This document shows, piece after piece, positions 23,901 through 34,300 of a DNA stretch of 64,000 nt (positions within the stretch are counted from its first letter, which is position 1; every line of letters begins with the position of its first letter). The position numbers were made by a program, and so were the translations under genes. Below the pieces are notes generated by a model. The model was not told the origin of the DNA. It did no database searches and saw only the letters and a program-made list of their open reading frames with translations. Source of the stretch: Asterochloris sp. CNOR1 (taxonomy: Eukaryota; Chlorophyta; Trebouxiophyceae; Trebouxiales; Trebouxiaceae); contig OZ017754.1 of assembly GCA_963969365.1 (NCBI GenBank), positions 310,001 through 374,000 of the forward strand, in the 5' to 3' direction.

Positions 23901-25458
23901 GCAGATGCCGTTACCATTGCAAAGGAAAGATATTCACCCAGTAGTTGTGGGCCAAGGCAGCATGGATGTGGTCGTCAAAGCTGATGCTGGCAGCTGCATG
24001 GATCACGACGTTGACCTCTGATGCCAGACGCTGCTGGTCCTGGGGACTCAGGCCAAAATTGGGCTGGACCATATCACCATCCAGGGCCAGAACCTTCTCC
24101 ACATGACTGCCAAGTGCACTTTCAGTGTGAGTCTGTGTCTGGGGCAGTCCCTGCCTGAGGTAAGCACCGAGGTCTGGGGCTTCATTCTGAGCAAACTGCC
24201 TACTGAGCGGGGGTCTCTGATGGGTGCTGTTGGGAGGTAAGGTTGAAGGGATTGGGAGTAGCTTGCTGACTGAGGGACACTGGGGCAGTGCTGGCTGAAG
24301 TGAGGCCTCCTCAAGGTGTGGGCTCCCCTGCTTGCGCAGCAGGGCGAAGATCGGGCTGGCCAGCAGCAGATGGCGCAGGCGGACCTGGACTGGCTGACTG
24401 TGTTTGGGCCGGATAATCACATAGACACGTGCCACGTCGGGGCAGACCCTGCAGGCGCAGGGCAGGCAGCCTCAGGCCATGATGCATCTGGCTAGTGTGA
24501 TGCACAAAGAGCACTCCTCAACTGGAGTGGGCAGACCTTGCAGGCGGACAAGCAGCTCCAGGCCTGCGTGGTGCACAGCAAGGCCCGCAGGCACAGCTCA
24601 GTCAGCTGGAGCACGTCCAGGGCGGCCAGATTCCCGGCTTATGTTGCTGTCCAGGCTGAGGGGGAAAGGGGGGTGGGGGAGAGAGCAGGTGTGTCAGGCC
24701 ACAAGTTTGCACTGCAGGGGTGCTGCCATCAAGAGAGGGAGGCGCAGACGTGACGACCAGCTCACTGATGTAAACTGTGCTGAGCACTGCCCTAGCTGCA
24801 AACTGATTCACTGTGCTCCTGCCTGGTCATGACAGAGAGGCCGAGCCCAGAGCTGAGGCTTGTCTACCTGGCATGAGGATCTCACCTGAGCAGTTGTTCC
24901 AGGACGACGCTGCCAACAAAGCCTGTGGCGCCTGTGAGCAGCACTGTCTTGCCCCGAAACGCCTGCGTCACGGAATATGGCGCCAAGGCCTGATCAGCAG
25001 CTGCTGGTGCCTCTGAGGTGGCTGGCTCGTTGCTGCCTCTGGCATGGGCCAGGGGCACATGAGCCAGTAGCTGCACCTGCAGCAAGGGCTTGCACCTGGC
25101 TGGTTGCTGTGGAGTCGTGCCTGCTGCTGATCATGTCGGAACCACCTGTGCTTTGCAGTCCGTGAGTAGGGGCTACAGGCTGCAAGCATCTTTAGTGCTA
25201 GGCTGAGCCAGTGCCAAATGCATCAAGCAGCTCTACTGTGTGACACATGTTGTTGAAAGGCTCAGGTGTTCAAGTGCTAAGTGCAGCTGAGCTTACCCAG
25301 ATCATGGCTACTATCAGGGGGCCGACTTCAGGTGCTGGCCTGCCGCCTTCATCCCATGCCTTGACAGGACGCACACCCCCTCCGCCTCCGCTTCCTCCAC
25401 TGACACCATTCCCTGCTGCTCCCCGCCTCAACTCTGCTAGCTGTTTGCCTCTGATCAT
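20945..25458 (-). CDS. FAR: Fatty acyl-CoA reductase (alcohol-forming)
   Basis: Eight minus-strand exons (25458-25327, 25076-24886, 24448-23938, 23594-23349, 23149-22939, 22543-22437, 21799-21518, 21175-20945) total 637 codons. The Rossmann signature TGATGFVG is at residues 92-99 and the active-site YxxxK appears as YCLSK at 374-378. [10 protein letters not shown] and VVRPSIIGG are also typical of the family. The last exon carries the C-terminal 'FAR_C' region ending near [13 protein letters not shown]. The enzyme reduces long-chain acyl-CoA or acyl-ACP to fatty alcohol with NADPH for wax or ether lipids. Exon 3 carries an unusual insertion of about 70 residues between the cofactor-binding half and [10 protein letters not shown]. 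The first exon, Gly-rich and possibly a targeting sequence, rests on phase and a weak donor. The last acceptor is also uncertain. Confidence 0.88.
21767..22092 (-). repeat. Copies of the reductase exon 7 acceptor edge
   Basis: The real junction region 21767-21845 (plus strand GTGCAGGCATGCACGACC ... CTGCCTGCTGCTGCGAGCC) is echoed at about 22020-22092. There GTGCAGGCATATCTGGGGG and GCCTGCCTGCTGCTGTAAGCC recur in the same order. A weaker copy begins near 21868. Confidence 0.75.
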
Positions 25459-26676
25459 GGATCTGCCGGATAATAGTGCATTTGATTGTTGGGAGGGCCA
25501 CAGGCGCCGTGGTCGGCCACTTGGAGATAGCAAATTGGCAGCACATTGCCGCATGCAGCCGCTGTGCATGCATGCAATCTGGTGGGCATTCGAGTTGAAT
25601 TTGATCATCTAAATCCTAGACTCTGGGTGCAGCAACTGTTTTGTGGTGTGGCGCTTGATCCATCAAGCTACTCCTGCTGCTCTTCCCATGAGGCTGGCAG
25701 CTGAAGATGCAACAACGAACTGCTCCATGCACCCAACTCTGTCAGGGCCATTGCCTGCCGGGACGCCGGACAAATCAGGGCCCTTTGGTTCACCCACACC
25801 GTACAGCCTCAGGCCAGCAGCATCATACAGCACAGCATGAATTTTGGCGCTGCGCGGCAGCAGCGTCTGCGTCATCTGCAGCTCAGCCGGCGAGTCTGCA
25901 CCTATTGCCTCACATTGAACGTCAGCAAGCACCACCGTCTGACTCAGCAGTATGGGACAATGCTGTCAGAGCTTCAAAGCCCAAGGCCATGTGCTGCTTA
26001 ATGCAGGAGCAGGACCCCGTGCAGGCTGCCCTAGACAATGCTAACAGGGCTGCCACCACAGCTCATGCGGATCTGGACAGGATTCCTCACCTGCGCAGTG
26101 CTCGCTACAACCCCTCAGTGAGTGCATGGCAGGGTGCAGGGTACCCTGCATGGAAGCCGTTGTACCCTGCAGTCCTCACTTCAAGCAGTGCGGTCGCTCT
26201 CTATAAGGAACATACCAGAGCCAGCAAGCACAGAGGCCAGCACTGAAGGCAGTCCAGAGGCAACCTTTGGTGCTTTTGGGGACGATCTGCACAGCCACTG
26301 GTCCTCTGCCCCATGCCTCTTGCGCCAGAATCCCTCTTGGCAATGCACACAATCACATCTGCAGCTCACCAGCAAGCCCTGCAGAGGCTTACGCAGTCGC
26401 AAAGATATGACTGCACGCCTCAGCAGCTCCCAGTCCTGTGCCTGGCCTTGGTGTTCTTGTGCGGGCGAGCTTGACAGCTGCAGCCTGGCAAGCAACACAT
26501 GAGCCAGGCCACGTCCTATGTGTATGCAGAGGAAAGAGGCTGCTGCAAGTGCTCAGCTACCGCAGGGGAGGCCTTCCCACCACAGCGCCTTTGCTGACAG
26601 CACCACGTGTCCTCTTCTGCAGCTCGCCAGCCTGCCTTTGAAGGCATGAAGGCTGGCACGGCCCAGACCCGCAGTT
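25459..26676. other. Spacer between divergent genes with unassigned coding-like stretches
   Basis: No gene could be assigned. Minus-strand frames 25935-25663 (containing IGADSPAELQMTQTLLPRSA) and 26489-26181 (containing QDWELLRRAVISLRLRKPL) have protein-like composition. They could be 5' exons of the reductase gene or a separate minus-strand gene. A plus-strand stretch at about 26000-26110, ending before a GTGAGT, is another candidate. None shows a recognisable domain. Confidence 0.35.
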
Positions 26677-29600
26677 ATGCCTGTGCGCATCAGCAAATGG
26701 ACGAGCCCAGCTGCTGCAAGACTTGCCGCTGCGCTGGTCTCCTTGGGGGTTTGCTTGTTTGCCAGCTGTTTCCAACAGCAATGCAGTGAGAGGGCCATGA
26801 TGGGTCTGCTTGCAGAGGGACAAGCTGCTGAAAGGCCTGGGCCAAGCGGTGCTGTACCTCAGCGGCTTTGCAGCTGTCTATGCGGCGCACATGGCTGGGC
26901 GCCGAGCGCAGGTAGCTGCCGGCGTGGGGGCCGCGCTGTTCATGGGCGTCTACGGCGTCTTCAAGAAGTCGCTTTCCGGCTCAGGTGCAAGCCTTGACAG
27001 CTTGCAGCGCGGCAGGCAGCTGCTTTGACTGCAGCTTGGCATGCACTTTGAGCTGTGACCCATCAGGATTTACTTGGCTGGGCAGCAGCTGAAGTTCCTG
27101 GACTGTTCCCGCTGGCCACTCCTGCGTCTGCTTGGCACCACGTGCAGCCCAACGCTTCATGAAGCAGGTGCAACTAAACACATAGAGTAAGGGTCAGGCC
27201 GCCGTTTGCGGCAGGAAGCGTTGACACAGAGCGCATGTGGCACTTCCTGCGCTTGGAGATAACCCTGCTGACTTTTCCTGCCTCACAAGATGTGAGTGGC
27301 CTCTGCAGGTGCCATGGCAGCTGTGGCAGTCGGAGCCGGCTGCATGTGTCCCAGCCTGCGCCTGGGCATGACCCTGCTGGCCTTCTTTGGGTCCTCCTCG
27401 CGCTTGACCTCGTTCAAGGAGGAGCTCAAGGACTTCGATGATCAGCACAGGCAGGGAGGGCAGCGCGACTGGCAGCAGGTGCGTAGCTGCTTTATATGAC
27501 TCAGGGCCTTGGTGTCAGTGGTGTAGAGAAGTGGAAGAAGGAATGCCTGGCAGCAAGTGTGTGCCACTGCTATTGTGTCCATGTTGCAGCTGTCAAGACA
27601 GCATTAAAGGCATGGTGGGTACCTTGGTTTATGCTGTATACAGTATGGCAGTCAACTTAGGACCTGCAGGCCATGGCGTGCTGCCCGCAATGTAGCAGTC
27701 AACTCAGGGCATGTAGTGCTCAGTATTGCAGTCAGATGAGAGCCTGCAAGCTGCTGTAAGCTGTGCAGCCCAGAGGGCCTAGTGTGGGACCCACTCTGGG
27801 CATAGCAACTGATGTGGGGAATTAGGCTGTGGGGCACCAGGGGGCCTGGCCGTAGCACTGCTGCAGCGGTGGGCTCAGGGTGCAGGTGGCGGACTTGGTG
27901 CACAGATGCCCCTGCAAAGGGGCGTCATGCTGTGTTCAGCAGCCAACTTGGGCCTTGCAGGCTGGGGGCATGATGTATGGCCCAGGGGGGCGCCAGGTTG
28001 AGGCGCAGGGACTGCGCAGGGTGTACATCACCAACGGAGCCTCCCAGCCCAGCCAGCATGCCCTGCTGTGGCAAGCCTGCACCAAAGTCAGGGATGCAAT
28101 TGTGTTGGGTTGTCTGCAGAGGCTGCTGTGCATTGCACTGCCCCATGCTTGCTATTGCGCACAGCTGGTTGCATGTGGTGCAATTGTCTCTGCCAGCCAC
28201 AAGCAGGCTTATCGCGTGCCCTGACCACCTGCACAATGCAGCTGGTCTGCCACAGGAGCATTGCTGCATGCTGGCGCTGAGTAGCTTTCCCTGCTGACCT
28301 TGCTCTCACGCCCTTCCCAGCACTGTCTGGCATGTGCTCCCCAAACACTGCCCCGCATGCATATCGAGTCAACACATGTGGCTGCCTATAATGCTCTACA
28401 ACACACGCCAACTACAGCACCCCCACTCTGTCAGACATCAGCACATCCTAGGCCGCCGCGCATTGCGCTGCCAGGCAGCTCACACTGTTCAGCCGCCCTG
28501 CAGGTCCTGTGCAACGGCGGGGTCCCCCTTGCGCTGGCGCTGTGCTACGCTGCGCTGACGGGGGGCGCAGATGTGCCCCTGAGGGCAGCAGCCTGGAGGG
28601 GCACCACAGCTGTGCTGGGCGCTTTCCTGGGGTACATGTGCTGCTGCTGTGGGGACACCTGGGCTTCTGAGCTGGGGCAGGTCAGCAGCCAGCGCCCTTG
28701 GCTGATCACGACTGGGCGTCCTATCCGCAAGGTGGGCCAACTGCTTCCTGCCTGTGACCTTTGCTGGAGGGGCAGCTGGCTGCATACGTACTGCCATGGA
28801 CACTTGCCCCACATGTGTGCATCCGTGTAAAGGCTGTTGCTGCTGTGATGCCTCTGGCTGATCACATGGGGCACCCCGTACACAAGAAAAACCTGGTGCC
28901 TGAAATGCTTTGGAGTGGGCGCCTGGGCCTGATACTGGCGCCTGCCATCCTGTGGGATCTTGTTCTGTGCATGCAGTGGCAGCTGCTGCTCCCACGGCGC
29001 CTACTAAAGGGCGCCCTGGCAGCTCATGCCCAGCTGTGTACAAGGCCCCTTGGTTGACCAGGCTGACATGCTTGACTTTTCCACCTGTAGGGTGTCAATG
29101 GCGGCGTGACCGCTGCTGGACTCCTAGCCAGGTGACATTGCCATTCCGCTCAACAGTACCCTCGTGTGGTGCTGTTGCATGTTGCTGAGACAGCAACTGC
29201 TGACCAGTGGCTATTTTTACATTGATGTGTGCCATGACTGATGCTGTTGAAAGGCTGGTGTAGCCCCTGCAGTGGGAGCCAAACCTGTGCGACACTGCTG
29301 TGTCCAAAATCGTGCTGAGCTCCACCTGATTGGCAGTGTATTGCCAAGGCTGTGCCTGCAAATGCAGTGTGGCTGGCGGCCTTTTCATAGGTCTTGTCTT
29401 CTGGAGTGTGGCTGTGGTTGCACCGACGCTGTACCGCGTGCCAGGCATGCAGGAGCCTGCCATCGGCCAGTGGCCCCTGGTGTTCCTTGGTGAGCAGCAC
29501 CAGCAGGGGCTCAATGTGCTTGTGGCTCTTCAGCTGAGGTACCCTCTGCTCCTGGCACTCTGACTCAACAAAATCTTCGGCCCTGCTATCTGCAGGAGCC

Positions 29601-29888
29601 TTGGCCGGGCTGGTAGGCTCGCTCATAGACTCCTGTCTGGGAGCCACCCTACAATTTTCAGGTGAGGTGAAGTGTGAGATGGCACAAGGTTGCTGCCTGT
29701 GACTCCTGACAACTTCTGGTCTTCTGGCAGGTCATAATGAGGAAACAGGCAAGTTGACAAGCAGGCCAGGAGAGAACGTGTTACACATCACTGGGAGGCC
29801 CATCTTGACCAATAATGGAGTGAACCTTGTTTCTGCCTCGCTCACTGCCTTGTTGACAGCAGCCACAGTCCTGCACCTCTGGCCGTGA
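26677..29888 (+). CDS. DUF92 integral membrane protein, TMEM19/PGR family
   Basis: Eight exons: 26677-26748, 26816-26984, 27309-27478, 28504-28731, 29091-29131, 29368-29489, 29596-29661 and 29731-29888. They give 342 codons ending in TGA. Family blocks appear in order: GVFKKSLSGSGAMAAVAVGA, SSRLTSFKEELK, GGQRDWQQVLCNGGVPLALA, CGDTWASELGQ, LITTGRPIRKGVNGGVTAAG, GSLIDSCLGATLQFSG and TGRPILTNNGVNLVSA. Several hydrophobic segments indicate a polytopic membrane protein. The 'GDTWASE' and 'GVNGGVT' forms match TMEM19 and plant PGR. The phytyl-phosphate kinase branch (VTE6) has 'SDTxSSE' and 'GTEGA' instead. The molecular function of this branch is not settled. The first exon, with ATG at 26677 and a GTTTGC donor, is the weakest part. 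Confidence 0.88.
27590..27985 (+). repeat. Degenerate tandem repeat in a DUF92-gene intron
   Basis: A unit resembling 'GCAGTCAACTTAGGRCCTGCAGG' recurs near 27647-27670, 27697-27712, 27725-27750 and 27938-27962 within the intron between exons 3 and 4. Copies are in the same orientation at irregular spacing. I could not match them to an exon edge. Confidence 0.5.
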
Positions 29889-30335
29889 ATTCATGTTGCC
29901 AATGAAGACCCCTGCCCCGCTTGGACTCAAAAAAGAGCATAGTCAATGCTGCAAGACTCCAGAAGAGCTGCTCTAGTATAATCTGCATGACCTGTAGCGC
30001 TATATGATAGCAAGCATGACATTTTTGCTGGTCATCTGTCTTGCTTCTGCTGAGGGCGAGTTTGCTCAGAAGGCACATACGCAGTGCAAAGGTAGGGAGG
30101 AAGCGCAGCTGCAGCTGTGGTTCAGCGTTCCATAGGAGGTCCCAGACCCGCAGGTCAGCTTGCTGATTGGCAAGGCACGCCTTTTTGCTCACTCTGCTGT
30201 GTTGTGTGCCTTAACTCCCTCAAATTGGCTGGCTGCAGTTGCATTCTGATCATCGAGGCAGCTAGGAGCAGCTAGTACAGCACTGAATGTGTCCCAGTGC
30301 TCTGCCTGCAGACCCTCTCTCGCCCGAGCTTCCCA

Positions 30336-30455
30336 ATGGTGCTCACCAGGAGCTCAACAAAGAAGGACTCAGCAAGGCAGCCAGAGGAGTCCAGCAGCAG
30401 GCCAACTAAACGGCCAAAGCTTGAGGACACGGCAGCTTTCTCTCAAGGGGATCAC
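30336..30455 (+). CDS. Orphan first exon of an unidentified nuclear-type protein
   Basis: ATG at 30336 opens 40 codons and stops at a good GTGAGC donor (30456). The peptide is Ser/Lys/Arg-rich (MVLTRSSTKKDS...), contains a likely nuclear localisation signal (RPTKRPKLED) and ends FSQGDH. I cannot identify a following exon before the translocator gene starts at 31301. A long frame at 30661-31263 is open but has no recognisable domain. This could be a short gene, an abandoned gene start, or chance. Confidence 0.3.
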
Positions 30456-31300
30456 GTGAGCACTGACAGGCTCGCTGTGCATGGTTTGGATTTCAATTGG
30501 CAGGGTTGGCTGCTGTCAAGTGCAGAGTTGCTGCATGCTAGTTGGCTGTCTGTTTTGTCTGGACCAGACAACTCTTGGCTGCTGCAATGGCAGCTGTTGT
30601 CACTTTCACTGAAATAAAGGGTCCATTGCAGAACCCTGAGTAAATGGGGTACGGCCCAGCTTGACTGACAAAGCAACACTCAAGTGGTTCAAGGAGGAAT
30701 GCGCATGGATTTGGGCACAGTTTCCAGAGCCACACTGCAAGCAGGCCTTGTCTGGCTCGCAGCCAGCAAAACTACTGTCTGCAGTTGATCACGCTCATTG
30801 CTGCATTGGGCAAACCCTTTGGGTTGAACTGAGTGCAGCAACGAGCCAGATCAATCCATCCCTGGACAAACCAGGCTCACTCAGCGGCTGGCAGGCCAGA
30901 CAAGTGTCAACCGACGAGACGACTTCACAGGGCCGCAGTAGCCAGGCAGATCGGGCCACCTACAATTTGAAGATGTTGTCCACAAAGTGCACAGCACAGG
31001 CTTTACCTGTGATGCATGCTTTCCCTAACCATATTTTTGGATCTGTTGCGCTTGGGATGCCCTGCAGCACCCCGTTCAAGCATGTTTCGGAAATTCCAGC
31101 AACTAGCTCTGCTAGCACAGGTTCTGAATTTCTTGCCGTCAGCAGCGCCGCTCTTGAGCAGCACCCAGAGAGCAGATTTTATGGCAAGTGTTGCTTGCAG
31201 CATCAACATGCACTTCAGAGAATGAATTTACTCGTGCTTAATGTCAGATGGGTCCAGACCTAGTCTGTCAAGTGAGGCGCACACCCAGAATTGCTGCGCC

Positions 31301-34300
31301 ATGGCGCTCAGCATGACAGCTGGGATCGTGCGGAAGCCCTGCATCGAAAGTCAAATTCACGGCGCCCTATCTTCATCCGTTAGGGGGTCCCACCAGAGCT
31401 TCCTCAGGTCTCTCTTTGAGCCTGCCTCTACCGGAAAGCAGTGCCGGCTCAAATGGAAGCATGCCAACAGTTGACCTTCATGCTTGCAGAACAGAGCCAT
31501 GCCTGCAGCAGAGACATACATGCAGGCTCAAATCGCACAGGTCTTGGCAGGGGAGCGCCAGCAAGCCTCGGCAGGCAATCCGTGCGAAGGTGGGCATTGC
31601 TTTATGCGTCCATCCTGGCAATAATCTCCGATTTGCCTGGTTGAACCCCATGTAGCAGATTTTTTATGGCGATTGCTACAGGCAGGCGCTGGTGGTGCAG
31701 CTGTGGCATCAGCTGAGTCCCCCCCAGCACAGCCAACATGGCCGGTGAGCAGGCAGCTGGCAGCCAAAGTGTACACAGTTGCTACCGATCACCTCTCAAT
31801 GCTGACACCGCTGCCGGCACGCACTGGTGGTGCAACTGTGGAGTCACAATGCCCTTCAGGCTGTCTCTGACTGCAGGGAGCAAAGCCGGTGCCAGCACTG
31901 CTCTCCATTGGTGTCGGGCTGGCCCTCAGATTCTTGGTGCCTGTACCCGAGGGCATCACCATGCAGGCCTGGACGCTGCTGTCCATCTTTGCTTCCACCA
32001 TTGCAGGTCAGCCCCTTGCAGCACCTGTGCGCTACGCCATGATCACATTGCAGATCTGCAGCATCACGTGTAGCACAGCTTGCTGCGCCGTTGGCTGGCG
32101 GCTCCACCTGCTGGCTGGCAGGGCTGGAGGTCTTGTGCAGCACCAGGAGTGTGGCTGCCACAGACACTTGCACCAGTCATACTGCTTGCGTGGCCACACT
32201 GGCCTTGTGCCTTGGTCGTGGGGTGCGACCCCGCCGTGCAACGCTGCCATGCAGCATGCTGGCAGCCGACTCCTGTGGGGCCTTTGAGAATGTTCCACCT
32301 GGCACCTCCTCTGACTTGCAAGCTGTTCTTCTGATGTTTGCCTGCAACGCTGAGGGAATGTCAAGAATCGAGGTCACTTGTCTGCTAGCACATGGACACT
32401 GTATATGGCACTGCCTTGCAGATGTGTGGCTGATCCCTCAGCTGGGGCTTCCTATGCAGGGCTGTCATGCTGCTGACCTAACATCTCCCCCTGAGACATA
32501 GTGTCTCTAGTCATGAGCCAATCAATCAGACACAGTGTTGCCACGCAGGGCTGGTTTTAGAGCCCCTGCCGGTGGGAGCCTGGGCCTTCCTCAGCGTGAC
32601 AGCCACACTGCTGACGCGCACACTCTCCTTTGAGCAGGCCTTCACAGCTTTCAAGAACGACGTGATCTGGCTCATCGTGGTCTCTTTTTTCTTTGCCAAG
32701 GTGTGAACACCACTGCTTGGGTTGCATCCAGGTGTGGCCTGGAACTGCCAGTTGCATGATGTGTCTCATCTGTGAGAGTCTGCTCTGGTGTGTGCTTAGC
32801 TATCCCCTGACCTTTGCCCCTGCTCCACCTCACAGGGCTTCCAGAAGACTGGCCTGGGCGAGCGGGTGGCCACGCTTTTTGTGCGTGCTTTTGGCAAGAG
32901 CACCCTGGGCCTGGCCTATGGCCTGGGCTTTGCTGAGGCCCTCATTGCGCCCGCCATGCCCTCCACCACAGCCAGGGCTGGCGGCATCTTCATGCCCATC
33001 ATGGACTCCCTCAGCAAGAATGCCGGCAGCGAGCCAGGTGGGGCACGGTGGGTCTGGCAGCCCAATGCCAAGGCCATTGCAGAAACTGCCAGCATTCTGG
33101 GCTGTGTGGCCTTCTTGGCCTGCAGTCAGTCTACACCACACCATGCCAACAAAAGGCCGTCCAGGCACCGTTTCCAGCTTGCTGAGATGCATAACCCCTT
33201 GAAGACCCTGCTAAGCCTGTCTCAGCAGGCAACTTTTCAGTCTGGTGATGCTGCTGCCTCTTTGAACATCCCTCCAGCCACCAAAGCGGGCTTCCTGCTG
33301 AAAGCCTAGCTGCTGGGGGCCCTGCTTGGTTGTTTTCATTGCAGCTACACCCTCAGTCAAGAAGAAGCTGGGCATTTTCCCTGGTTCAGCCCAGATGCTG
33401 AGGGGCCTGACCCAAAGTGTTCTTGCCGCTGCCTGCAGGCACTCCCTCAGCCAACAAGCTGGGCAAATTCCTGGTGCAGGCCCAGATGCAGGGCTCTGTC
33501 CACTCCTCAGCCATGTTCCTCACGGCCGCTGCCCAGAACCTGCTGTGCCTGAAGCTGGCCACGGAGCTTGGGGTGGTCATCCCAGGGCCTTGGGTTACCT
33601 GGTTCAAGGCAGCTGTGGTGCCAGCACTGTGTGGGCTGCTGGTGACACCCTTCCTCATGTACAAGGTGAGAGATGCGGGTGGGGCTGGTTGTGTACTGGC
33701 GGAGGTGCACAGAGCATCAGCTGGGCTAATTGTGAGTGTGAAACGGGTCGTGATTCGAGTCAGCAACAAAGATCTCCTGCAGCACTTCATCGGCTGGATT
33801 GGCAACGCAGGCCCTTGCGCCAAGTTTCAGGGCATGCCCAGGCCAGTCAGTTGTGCAAGTGCTCGTCTCTGCTGCTCTAATCTCGTTTGCAGAGTTCTCC
33901 CCCCAGGATGAGGGGTACCCCTGAAACATGTAAAAGATGCAGCCAAGCAACAGCCTAAGACTTTGGCTGTTCAGATGACACCCCTGACCTCATCAATCCA
34001 CAAGCCCTCACGCCCACCTTTCAATGGCCTTGAAGCCCTCACGTCCTCTCCTCAACAGCCTTGAAAGAGTTCCTTTCCCTGCTGCAGATCTCTCCCCCTG
34101 AGATCAAGGACACCCCTGAGGCCCCCAAGGAGGCGGCCAGGCGCTTGGATAAGATGGGGGGCATGACTCGTGATGAGAAGATCATGCTGGGGACCATGGG
34201 ACTGGCTGTCGTGCTGTGGGTGCTGGGGGACGCCATTGGGGTCAGCTCGGTGGTGGCGGCCATGCTGGGTGAGTGCCTGTTCATAGAGCCCTCGCGCACA

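Noticed and set aside
24525-24550. Alternative acceptor for reductase exon 3
   Set aside because: It resembles the true junction at 24448 but lacks the conserved CPDVARVYV sequence after it. Treated as an echo.
30661-31263. 200-codon plus-strand open frame as a gene
   Set aside because: No recognisable domain, other frames are equally open, and there are no convincing splice partners. Noted only with the orphan exon.
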